This document shows, in pieces, positions 38,632 to 46,665 of a stretch of DNA of 64,000 bases. Every line of letters begins with the position of its first letter. The stretch's first letter is position 1. This stretch comes from Sphaerisporangium rubeum (GTDB lineage Bacteria > Actinomycetota > Actinomycetes > Streptosporangiales > Streptosporangiaceae), in the NCBI RefSeq assembly GCF_014207705.1, contig NZ_JACHIU010000001.1, forward strand, positions 5,262,501 through 5,326,500. The letters are read 5' to 3'. Under the pieces are notes generated by a model. The model was given only the letters and a program-made list of their open reading frames with translations, was not told the DNA's origin and did not search any database. A program made the translations under genes and the position numbers.

Positions 38632-40091
38632 CCGCCACCGCGTCCCCCCTGCCGGACCTGACGGCGCGGCTGCTGCGGCTGCTCGGCCCCGGGTCGGTGA
38701 TCACCGACCCGGTGCGGCTGCGCACCTACGAGTGCGACGGCCTGACCTACCACCGGGCCACCCCCGCCGTCGTGGTGCTGCCGGAGACGGCCGAGCAGGT
38801 GGCCGCGGTGGTGCGTGAGTGCGACGCGGCCGGCACGCCGTTCGTGGCGCGCGGCGCCGGCACGGGGCTGTCCGGCGGCGCGGTGCCGCGCACCGACGGG
38901 GTGCTGATCGTGATGTCGCGCATGCGGCGGATCCTCCAGATCGACATCCCGAACCGGCGTGCAGTCGTGGAACCGGGGGTGACCAACCTCGCGATCACCG
39001 AGGCGGCGGCTCCGCACGGGTACTACTACGCGCCTGATCCCTCCAGCAGGCAGGTCTGCTCCATCGGCGGCAACGTCGCGGAGAACTCCGGCGGCGCGCA
39101 CTGCCTGAAGTACGGCTTCACGGTGAACCACGTGCTGGCCGTCGAGCTGGTCACGCCGCAGGGGGAGATCGTGACGCTGGACGCCGACGACCCCGGGTAC
39201 GACCTGCTCGGCGCCTTCATCGGCTCGGAAGGCACCCTCGGCATCGCCACCAAGATCACCGTACGGCTGAGCCGCGCGCCTGAGACGGTGACCACGCTGC
39301 TGGCCGCCTTCCCCGGCGTGGAGTCCGGCGGCACGGCCGTGTCGGCGATCATCGCGGCCGGCATCGTGCCCGCGGCGATCGAGATGATGGACGCGCTCGC
39401 CATCGAGGCCGCCGAGGCGGCGGTGCGGTGCGGCTACCCGGCAGGCGCCGGCGCCGTGCTGATCGTCGAGCTGGACGGCCCGGCCGCCGAGGTGGCCGCG
39501 CAGTTCACGCGGGTGCGCGAGCTGTGTCTGAGCAGCGGCGCGTTCGAGACGCGTACCGCCGACGACCCGGCGGAGCGGGAGGCGATCTGGAAGGGCCGCC
39601 GGTCGGCGTTCGCCGCCGTGGGCCGGATCAGCCCGGCCTACCTCGTGCAGGACGGCGTGGTGCCGCGCACGGCGCTGCCGCAGGTGCTCGCCGGCATCGA
39701 GGAGCTGTCGGCGCGGTTCGGCGTCCGGGTGGCGAACGTCTTCCACGCGGGGGACGGCAACCTGCACCCGCTGGTGCTGTTCGACGACACCGAGGACGGG
39801 GCCGGTGAGCGGGCCGAGCAGGTGTCGGCCGAGATCCTCGCGCTGTGCGTGGCGTACGGCGGGTCCATCACCGGCGAGCACGGCATCGGGGTGGACAAGG
39901 CCAAGCACATGACCGCGATGTTCGGCCCGGACGACCTGGACACCATGCAGCTGCTGCGCTGCGCCTTCGACCCGCGCGGCCTGTCCAACCCCGGCAAGGT
40001 CTTCCCGACGCCGCGCCTGTGCGGGGAGGCGCCGGGGGTGCGCAAAGGCGTGCACCCGCTGGTGGCCTCAGGAGAGGCGGAACTGTTCTGA
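38628..40091 (+). CDS. glcD: Glycolate oxidase subunit GlcD
   Basis: A 487-residue FAD-linked oxidase subunit: FAD-binding-4 domain ([59 protein letters not shown]) and a C-terminal FAD-linked oxidase domain with [14 protein letters not shown] and [14 protein letters not shown]. These fit glycolate/D-lactate dehydrogenases; glcE and glcF next door favour glycolate oxidase. GTG 38628 overlaps the aceB stop. Confidence 0.93.
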
Positions 40092-40113
40092 TGCGCGTCG
40101 TGCGGAGACACCG

Positions 40114-41337
40114 ATGAACGCCGGCACGGAGCTGTCGGGGACCGGTGTGGCGGTACGGGACGCCGGCCCCGGCGACACGGTCGCCGGGGCCGAGCCCCGG
40201 TGGGTCGCCTCCCCCGCGTCCACCGAGGAGGTCGCGGTCGTGCTGCGTGCCGCGGCGCGGCGCGGGCTCGCCGTGGTCCCGGCCGGCGGACGTACCAAGA
40301 TCGGCTGGGGTGGACCGCCTGAGCGGTGCGACCTGCTGCTCGACACCCGGCGCCTGGACCAGGTGCTGGAGCACGAGGCCGGTGACCTGGTGGTCCGGGT
40401 GCAGGCGGGGCTGCCTGTGCGGGATCTCGGCGAGGCGCTCGCGGCGTCCGGCCAGGAGCTGGCTCTGGACGTGCCGCCGGGGCCCGCCACCGTCGGCGGG
40501 GTGCTCGCCACCGGGGCCGCCGGACCGCGGCGCCTGCGGTACGGCACCGGACGCGACCTGCTCATCGGGATCACGGTCGTCCTCGCGGACGGCACGGTCG
40601 CCAGGGCCGGCGGCAGGGTCGTCAAGAACGTCGCCGGGTACGACCTCGGCAAGCTGTTCACCGGCTCGCTCGGCACCCTCGGCGTGATCACCGAGGCGAC
40701 CTTCCGGCTGCGTCCGCTCCCCTCCTCCCGCGCCTACGTCACCGCCACGGCACCCGAGGCCGGCCGGCTCGACGCCGTCGGCGCCGTCGCCGGGTCACCG
40801 CTCGAACCGAGCGCCGTCGAGATCGACGTCCCCGATCCCGGCGGGCCGGCGACCGTGACCGTCCTGATCGAAGGCGTCGCGGCCGGCGAGCGCGCCGAAG
40901 CCGCCGGGGACCTGCTCGGCGCCGTCGTGCCGCCGTCGGCCACCCCGCCGGCCTGGTGGGGGTCACCGCCGGACGGCGGGTACCTGCTCGAACTGCGGGT
41001 GCCGCCGGCCTCGGCGGGGCACGCCATCGGCGTGGTGGCCGAGGCCGCGGGGCCGCTCGCCGTCCACGTGCGCGGGTCGGCCGCCTGTGCCGTCCTGTGG
41101 CTCGGGCTGGACGCCGCGGCACCCGCCGGGGCCGTCGGCGCGTTCGTGTCACGGGTACGGGCCGCGCTCGGGACCCGCGGCGGCAGACTGGTCGTATGGG
41201 ACACTCCGGCCACCGGGCCGCTGGACCGCTGGGGGCCGGTGGGGGCCGCCGCGCTCATGCGGCGGGTCAAGGAACGGTTCGACCCCGAGGACCGGATGGC
41301 GCCGGGCCGGACCCCCGGCGCGGGGAAGGCGGGGTGA
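40114..41337 (+). CDS. glcE: Glycolate oxidase subunit GlcE
   Basis: A 407-residue FAD-binding subunit: VVPAGGRTKIGWGGPPERCD, DLVVRVQAGLPVRDL, LDVPPGPATVGGVLATG, LRYGTGRDLLIGITVVL and GRVVKNVAGYDLGKLFTGS, followed by a divergent C-terminal part. The product is similar to GlcD in its N-terminal FAD domain but lacks the GEHGIG end. It lies between glcD (22-bp gap) and glcF (4-bp gap), the standard glcDEF arrangement. Confidence 0.93.
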   Translation: MNAGTELSGTGVAVRDAGPGDTVAGAEPRWVASPASTEEVAVVLRAAARRGLAVVPAGGRTKIGWGGPPERCDLLLDTRRLDQVLEHEAGDLVVRVQAGLPVRDLGEALAASGQELALDVPPGPATVGGVLATGAAGPRRLRYGTGRDLLIGITVVLADGTVARAGGRVVKNVAGYDLGKLFTGSLGTLGVITEATFRLRPLPSSRAYVTATAPEAGRLDAVGAVAGSPLEPSAVEIDVPDPGGPATVTVLIEGVAAGERAEAAGDLLGAVVPPSATPPAWWGSPPDGGYLLELRVPPASAGHAIGVVAEAAGPLAVHVRGSAACAVLWLGLDAAAPAGAVGAFVSRVRAALGTRGGRLVVWDTPATGPLDRWGPVGAAALMRRVKERFDPEDRMAPGRTPGAGKAG

Positions 41338-41341
41338 GACG

Positions 41342-42601
41342 ATGGACCCCGAGCTGATCGGCGACTGCGTGCACTGCGGTTTCTGCCTGCCGGCCTGCCC
41401 CACCTACACGTTGTGGGGTGAGGAGATGGACTCGCCGCGCGGCCGGATCCACCTGATGAAGCAGCACGTCGAAGGCACACCGATGACGGCCGAGATGGCG
41501 GGCCACTTCGACGCGTGCCTCGGCTGCATGGCCTGCGTCCCCGCGTGTCCGTCGGGGGTGCGGTACGACAAGCTGATCGAGTCCACGAGGGCCGAGGTGG
41601 AGCGCCTGCGGCGCCGTCCCCTGGCCGACCGGGTGTTCCGCGGGCTGGTGTTCGGGCTGTTCCCCTACCCCCGCCGGCTGCGGGCCCTGCGTACGCCGCT
41701 GCGTGCGGGCCAAGGGCTGCGGTCCCGCGCACGGCCGCTGCTGGAACGGCTCGACGCGCGCCTCGCGGCCATGGCGGAGCTCGCGCCGCAGGCGCCGCGG
41801 CGGCGGGTGCGGCTGCCGGAGCGGGTGGCGGCGCGCGGGCCGCGCAGAGCGACCGTGGGGCTGCTCACGGGGTGCGTGCAGAGCGAGTTCTTCCCCCAGG
41901 TGAACGCCGCCACGGCGCGGGTCCTCGCGCTTGAGGGATGCGACGTGGTGATCCCGCGAGGGCAGGGGTGCTGCGGCGCGCTGTCGGTGCACTCGGGACG
42001 GCCGCAGGAGGCGGCGCGGTTCGCGCGGCGCACCGTCGAGACGTTCGAGCGGGCCGGGGTGACGACCGTGGTGGTCAACGCGGCCGGATGCGGGTCGAGC
42101 ACCAAGGAGTACGCCGACCTCCTGGCCGGCGATCCGGCGTGGGCCGGCCGGGTCCGCGCGCTGCGGTTCGCCGACCTGTCGGAGTTCCTCGCCGAACTCG
42201 GCCCGGCGGCGGAGCGGCATCCGCTGCCGATGACCGTGGCCTACCACGACGCCTGCCACCTGGCGCACGCGCAGGGGGTGCGCGACCAGCCGCGCGCGCT
42301 GCTCGCCGGCGTGCCGGGGCTGACGCTCAGGGAGATCGCCGAAGGGTCCCTGTGCTGCGGTTCGGCGGGGACGTACAACCTGTTCCAGCCGGAGGCGGCA
42401 CGGGAGCTCGGTGACCGCAAGGCCGAGCGGGTGCGCGAGGCGGCGGCCGACCTGCTGGTGTCGGCCAATCCCGGGTGCACGATGCAGATCGCGGCGGCGA
42501 TGCGGCGCCGCGGTGCGGACATCAGGGTCGCGCACACCGCCGAGGTGCTCGACGCCTCGCTGCGCGGCCTGCCTCCCACGGCTCTCGGCGGCCCGGCATG
42601 A
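41342..42601 (+). CDS. glcF: Glycolate oxidase iron-sulfur subunit GlcF
   Basis: A 419-residue electron-transfer subunit with two ferredoxin-type [4Fe-4S] motifs, CVHCGFCLPACP (residues 9-20) and CLGCMACVPACP, then two CCG domains: GCVQSEFFPQ, GQGCCGALSVHSG, and CHLAHAQGV, GSLCCGSAGTYN. It would pass electrons from GlcD/GlcE flavin to the respiratory chain. The start ATG 41342 is 4 nt after glcE; its stop overlaps the IclR gene start (ATGA). Confidence 0.94.
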   Translation: MDPELIGDCVHCGFCLPACPTYTLWGEEMDSPRGRIHLMKQHVEGTPMTAEMAGHFDACLGCMACVPACPSGVRYDKLIESTRAEVERLRRRPLADRVFRGLVFGLFPYPRRLRALRTPLRAGQGLRSRARPLLERLDARLAAMAELAPQAPRRRVRLPERVAARGPRRATVGLLTGCVQSEFFPQVNAATARVLALEGCDVVIPRGQGCCGALSVHSGRPQEAARFARRTVETFERAGVTTVVVNAAGCGSSTKEYADLLAGDPAWAGRVRALRFADLSEFLAELGPAAERHPLPMTVAYHDACHLAHAQGVRDQPRALLAGVPGLTLREIAEGSLCCGSAGTYNLFQPEAARELGDRKAERVREAAADLLVSANPGCTMQIAAAMRRRGADIRVAHTAEVLDASLRGLPPTALGGPA

Positions 42602-43338
42602 CGGTGCAGAGTGTGGACCGCGCGCTCGACGTGCTGGAGGCGCTGGCGGAGCGCGGCGGCGCGGCGGCGCTCTCGGAGATCGCGGCGCGCACGGGGCTGC
42701 CGTACGGGACGATCCACCGGCTGCTGCGGTCGCTGCTGGCGCGGGGGTACGTGCGCCAGGAGTCCGACCGGCGGTACGCGCTCGGCGGCGCGCTGGTGCG
42801 GCTCGGCGGGGTGGCCGAAGGCATGATCGGCGTGTGGGCCCAGCCGTACCTGGAGAAGATGGTGGCGCTGTCGGGGGAGACGGCCAACCTGGCCGTGCTG
42901 GAAGGCGATTTCGTGGTGTACGTCGCGCAGGCGGCCTCGCCGCGGCGGCTGCGGATGTTCGCCGAGGTGGGACGGCGTGTGCTGCCGCACAGCACCGCGG
43001 TCGGCAAGGTGCTGCTCGCCGACCGGCCGGACGCCGCCGCCGTGCTCGGCCGCACCGGACTGCCGCACCGGACCGAGCACACGATCACGGCCGCCGGCGC
43101 TCTGCTCGCGGAGCTGGCCGTCGTGCGCGAGCGCGGGTACGCCATGGATCTCGGCGAGGAGGAGCTCGGGGTGCACTGCCTGGCGGTCCCGGTGCCGGAC
43201 GGCGGAGGCCGGGTGGTGGCCGCCATGTCGGTCTCCGGGCCCGCGGAGCGGATCGACGCGCTGGACCAGGAGACGCTGGCCGCGGGGATGCGGGACCTCG
43301 CGCGTGCCTTCGGCGCCGAGCTCGGTCCCGCCGGCTGA
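42598..43338 (+). CDS. IclR-family transcriptional regulator
   Basis: A 246-residue regulator: N-terminal winged helix (VQSVDRALDVLEALAERGG, LPYGTIHRLLRSLLARGYV, RRYALGGALVRLG) and C-terminal effector domain (VALSGETANLAVLEGDFVVYV, PHSTAVGKVLLA, ERGYAMDLGEEELGVHCLAVPV). It is the last gene of the operon, translationally coupled to glcF, so probably autoregulated. A glyoxylate or glycolate effector and the TTTCCAC / GTGGAAA repeat at 37009-37025 as its operator are inferences. It converges on the next gene with 9 bp between. Confidence 0.92.
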   Translation: MTVQSVDRALDVLEALAERGGAAALSEIAARTGLPYGTIHRLLRSLLARGYVRQESDRRYALGGALVRLGGVAEGMIGVWAQPYLEKMVALSGETANLAVLEGDFVVYVAQAASPRRLRMFAEVGRRVLPHSTAVGKVLLADRPDAAAVLGRTGLPHRTEHTITAAGALLAELAVVRERGYAMDLGEEELGVHCLAVPVPDGGGRVVAAMSVSGPAERIDALDQETLAAGMRDLARAFGAELGPAG

Positions 43339-43347
43339 CCGCCGGGC

Positions 43348-44133
43348 TCACCAGGTGTTCTCCGTGGGGTGCTCGCACAGGCAGAAGACCGCGCCGAACG
43401 GGTCGGCGACCACGGCGACCCGGCCGTGCGGCATGTCGTAGGTGCCGATCAGCACCTGGCCGCCGGCCCGCTCGATGCGTCGCTCCGCGGCCTCGCTGTC
43501 GTCCACCGTCAGGTAGCTGGTCCAGTGCGGCGGCCTCGGCGGCTGTTCGCCGTCCATCCGCAGCCGTCCGCACACCGGCCGCGACGCGACCTTCCACAGC
43601 ACGTAGTCGAAGTCGACGCCGTCCCCCACCTGCTCGGCCTCGTAGCCGAACAGAGCGGTGTAGAACTTGTCGGCCACCACGGAGCTGCGCGCGAACAGTT
43701 CGTTCCAGCACATGGCGCCGATCTCCTTGTACAGCAGAGGCGGGCTTTCCTTCCCCAGCTGCAGGAGACCGAACCCCGCCCCTTCCCGGTCCATGGCCAT
43801 GGCGACCCGTCCAAGACCCGGCAGGTCCGTCGGCAGCACCACCAGTTCGCCGTTGTTGGCCTGCACCCGGACCGCCGACGCGTCGACCTGCGAGGTGGCG
43901 AGGTAGACGTTCCACGTCGCCAAGCAGTTCTCCATGCCGACCGGTGGCGGGGTCAGGCCGGCCACCGGCATGTCGTCCATCAGGCACATCGTGTAGTCCC
44001 AGACCTTCGGGCCGAGAGACCGGAAGGTCCAGCCGAACACCTCGCCGTAGAAGTGCGCGGCGCCGCCGAGGTCGGTGACGGTGAGCTCGGGCCAGCACGG
44101 CGCTCCGTCGGAATACTGGGTGCATTTCGGCAT
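43348..44133 (-). CDS. Glyoxalase/bleomycin-resistance-fold (VOC) protein, two domains
   Basis: A 261-residue protein with two VOC half-domains: PCWPELTVTDLGGAAHFYGE with VFGWTF, and MCWNELFARSSVVADKFYTA with LFGYEAEQ. The end is VAVVADPFGAVFCLCEHP. This two-module layout is common in Streptomyces proteins annotated as hydroxylases or glyoxalase-like. Substrate unknown. ATG 44133 is preceded by GAGGGGG; the frame continues to 44184. It converges on the IclR gene. Confidence 0.87.
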   Translation of the reverse strand: MPKCTQYSDGAPCWPELTVTDLGGAAHFYGEVFGWTFRSLGPKVWDYTMCLMDDMPVAGLTPPPVGMENCLATWNVYLATSQVDASAVRVQANNGELVVLPTDLPGLGRVAMAMDREGAGFGLLQLGKESPPLLYKEIGAMCWNELFARSSVVADKFYTALFGYEAEQVGDGVDFDYVLWKVASRPVCGRLRMDGEQPPRPPHWTSYLTVDDSEAAERRIERAGGQVLIGTYDMPHGRVAVVADPFGAVFCLCEHPTENTW

Positions 44134-44211
44134 CCGGCACCCCCTCACAAGGACTCGGACACGACCCTCAGGCCATCGTCGCACCCGAAGCGGGACACCG
44201 GCCGGCCGGGT

Positions 44212-45162
44212 TCACCGTTGCTGCGGCGTGATGTTGATCGCTCCGTTCTGCGGCACCGGGACGACCTGCACCCGGCCGTCCTGGATGGCCTTCCAGAGGA
44301 TGGCCCCCTGCGGGCCGAGCACCTTCACCAGCTGCTTGATCGACTCGATCTCGGTCTGGACCTTGGTGTTGATCTGCTGCTGCGCGAGGTTCTGCTGCTT
44401 GGCGGCCTGCTCGGCGGCGAGCGCGTCGATCAGGCTCTGCGGCGGCTCGGGCTTCTGGATGGTCAGGACCACGTCGCCGCAGTCACCGGTGCCGCCGTAG
44501 CTCGGCTGGCAGAAGTAGTCGGCCCCGGCGGTCTCCTTGATGAACTGCCTGGCGAGCTGGCCGACCCGCTGCTCCCACTGCTGCTTGGCGTTCGGGTCGT
44601 TGAACAGCTTCTTCCACTCGAACTCCTGGGACGCGGCGTCCATCGCGCGGTCCAGGGGCTGCTTGAAGTAGAAGTTCAGCATGCGGCGCCAGCCGTCGGA
44701 AGTGCTCTCACCCTCGAAGTAGGCGCCGTACTTCAGGCCGATGCGCTCGTGGAACTGGCGCAGGACGGCGCAGTTGGTGTTCAGCGTGAACGTCGCCGAG
44801 CCCGCCACGTTCAGCTCGACGTTGTCCTTGGACACGATGCTGATCGGCTTGGACTCGGCGTCCTCGGAACCGGAGAAGTCGAACGTGCGCTGGCCGAACG
44901 GGTAGGCGTACGAAGTGTCGCCAGGGCCGAGGAACGTGGCGCCGCTGGACGGGGTGATGCACTTGGTGAACTTGATCGCCTCGAACGGGCCGCCTGCGTA
45001 GTGCAGGCGCACCTCGTCCGGCGCCGTACTGACCTTGGTGCAGCCACTCGCCACGAACCCCAGCACCACGATCGCGATGACCGCGAGCAGCAAGGCCCGC
45101 AAGACCAGCCGTCCTCGTCCTTTCGCCCCTGCCTGCGCGTCGGCCGTCTTGCGTGCGTTCAT
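44212..45162 (-). CDS. SPFH/Band-7-like membrane-anchored protein
   Basis: A 316-residue protein: N-terminal basic region, one transmembrane helix (RALLLAVIAIVVLGFVASG) ending in a Cys41 that is a poor lipobox, then a domain with features of SPFH proteins (DEVRLHYAGGPFEAIKF, SKDNVELNVAGSATFTLN) and a Gln/Ala-rich coiled coil (AAEQAAKQQNLAQQQINTK). The distribution and role of these actinobacterial homologues are unclear. The next gene encodes a secreted DUF1524 protein, with 52 bp between them. Confidence 0.72.
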   Translation of the reverse strand: MNARKTADAQAGAKGRGRLVLRALLLAVIAIVVLGFVASGCTKVSTAPDEVRLHYAGGPFEAIKFTKCITPSSGATFLGPGDTSYAYPFGQRTFDFSGSEDAESKPISIVSKDNVELNVAGSATFTLNTNCAVLRQFHERIGLKYGAYFEGESTSDGWRRMLNFYFKQPLDRAMDAASQEFEWKKLFNDPNAKQQWEQRVGQLARQFIKETAGADYFCQPSYGGTGDCGDVVLTIQKPEPPQSLIDALAAEQAAKQQNLAQQQINTKVQTEIESIKQLVKVLGPQGAILWKAIQDGRVQVVPVPQNGAINITPQQR

Positions 45163-45214
45163 CGCCCTTCCGCCTTTACTCGTGCTTTACGGTCGGCCGA
45201 TCTTATGGCACGGG

Positions 45215-46003
45215 TCAGGCGCACTGGGTGAGCATCGTCTCCTTGTCCGCAGGAGTGACCGGAAGTTCATATTTCAGCGCCACCTGCGCGAAACGGAGGG
45301 CATACGCGCAGCGGATCGAGCGGTTCGGCGGCAGCCACGTCGCCGGCCCCGAGTCCCCCTTGGAGGAGTTGGTCGACCCGTCCACCGGCATGAGGTTCAG
45401 CGGGTCGTTGGCGATCCGCATCCGCTTGGACTTGCTCCAGCGGGACGCACCCATCTGCCAGTCGTACGACAACGGCATCACGTGGTCGATCTGCACCTCG
45501 GCGGCGTCCTCCTTGCGCCACTCGATCGTCGTGCCGGTGTAGGGGTCGTACAACGACATCGACACCAGGACGCACTTCGACCCCGACCGGTACTTCAGGT
45601 CCTTGCCGTCCCTGGCCAGCACGTCGTTGCGCGTGTCACAGCCGTTGCGGCCGAACGGCACCTCGTCCACGTTGTCGGCCCACGCGTACCCGAACTCGTC
45701 CCGGTCGTAGCCGGTCTTGGCGCCGCGTCCCTTGGTGTCCACCTTCTGGATCACGTCGACGGCCGCCGCGCGGTCCTTCTTCGACCGCACCTCCCCGAGG
45801 CCCGGCTCGGTGCCGTCGGGATTGTCCAGCGGGCTGACCCCGGCGGCCTTCCCGCCGCCACCGTCACCCGCTCCCCCGCCACCTCCACCGCCGCCGCCTC
45901 CCGCGGCGTCAAGGGGTGCGCATCCCATCAACCCGAGAACCAGCCCACCCGCGACGAAACCTCGCAGCCAGCGCCGCCCCACAGCCCACCCCCAGGAGTA
46001 CAC
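45215..46003 (-). CDS. Secreted DUF1524/HNH-type nuclease-like lipoprotein
   Basis: A 262-residue protein. The signal peptide carries lipobox LMGC (Cys28). A poly-Gly linker (about 35-52) follows. The C-terminal DUF1524-like fold contains AEVQIDHVMPLSYDWQMGA (His-me type), IANDPLNLMPVDGSTNSSKG and SGPATWLPP, the pattern of secreted actinobacterial HNH nucleases. The substrate would be extracellular DNA or RNA. A GmrSD restriction enzyme is not indicated: no GmrS domain is present and the protein is exported. The homopolymeric Gly tract could be prone to length change. Confidence 0.85.
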   Translation of the reverse strand: MYSWGWAVGRRWLRGFVAGGLVLGLMGCAPLDAAGGGGGGGGGGAGDGGGGKAAGVSPLDNPDGTEPGLGEVRSKKDRAAAVDVIQKVDTKGRGAKTGYDRDEFGYAWADNVDEVPFGRNGCDTRNDVLARDGKDLKYRSGSKCVLVSMSLYDPYTGTTIEWRKEDAAEVQIDHVMPLSYDWQMGASRWSKSKRMRIANDPLNLMPVDGSTNSSKGDSGPATWLPPNRSIRCAYALRFAQVALKYELPVTPADKETMLTQCA

Positions 46004-46140
46004 GAAAGGTAAAAGATACGTATATCAATTACCCCGAAGTACCCCAATTAGCCGCAGCGTGGTCAACAAAAGGATCTTCGCAAGCGGCGCCACCCGCCGG
46101 TGGCCGGTCACCCTCCGGCGGGTCCGCTCAGCGGTGTCCG

Positions 46141-46503
46141 TCAGGCGCGGCCGTAGGCGTCGTCGAGCCGCTCGATGTCGTCCTCGTCGAAGTGGCCGAA
46201 CGCGACCTCCAGGATGCGCGCGGCAGGGCCCGAGGAGGACAGGCGATGGGTCTGCCCCGCACGGATCAGCACCCGCTGACCGACGACCGGCTCGACGCGC
46301 TCACCGTCGATCTCGAAGACCAGGCCGGGATCGAGCGCGACCCACAGCTCGTCCCGGTGCTTGTGACGCTGCAGGCTGAGCCGCTGCCCCGCCGCCACCT
46401 CGATGATCTTGACGGTCGAGGTCTCGTTGTGTGTGAACCGCTCGAAGTTCCCCCACGGACGCTCGTCACGCACCACCGCGCCGAGCCGATCGATCTCCAG
46501 CAC
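46141..46503 (-). CDS. Cupin-domain protein, mannose-6-phosphate isomerase type II-like
   Basis: A 120-residue single cupin: PWGNFERFTHNETSTVKIIE, LSLQRHKHRDELWVALDPG (metal-binding HxHxxxE), IDGERVEPVVGQRVLIRAGQ and THRLSSSG. It matches the C-terminal cupin of bifunctional mannose-1-phosphate guanylyltransferase/PMI proteins, here alone. The activity is not proven. The start is ATG 46503. It lies alone between two gaps. Confidence 0.83.
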   Translation of the reverse strand: MLEIDRLGAVVRDERPWGNFERFTHNETSTVKIIEVAAGQRLSLQRHKHRDELWVALDPGLVFEIDGERVEPVVGQRVLIRAGQTHRLSSSGPAARILEVAFGHFDEDDIERLDDAYGRA

Positions 46504-46599
46504 TACAGCCCTCCACTGACCCGCGAGATAGAGACCGCTTACTCTCCCACAACCGGATTAACAACCCGAGAATCCCACAAGAGCACGAAGTAACCCAGC

Positions 46600-46656
46600 C
46601 CGCCACGACGGTGGATACGTGGCGGGCCCCCGGCCCGTCCGGACGGACGGGCCGGC
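46600..46656 (-). terminator. Two tandem hairpins after the TPR-like gene
   Basis: CCGGCCCGTCC / GGACGGGCCGG (46631-46656, 11-bp perfect stem) and CCCGCCACG / CGTGGCGGG (46600-46627, 9-bp stem) lie 10-66 bp downstream of the stop on the minus strand. No U-tract. Confidence 0.65.
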
Positions 46657-46665
46657 CAGGAAAGG

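Noticed and set aside
45215-46003. GmrSD-type restriction enzyme
   Set aside because: DUF1524 appears alone with a lipoprotein signal; no GmrS-type domain or methyltransferase nearby.
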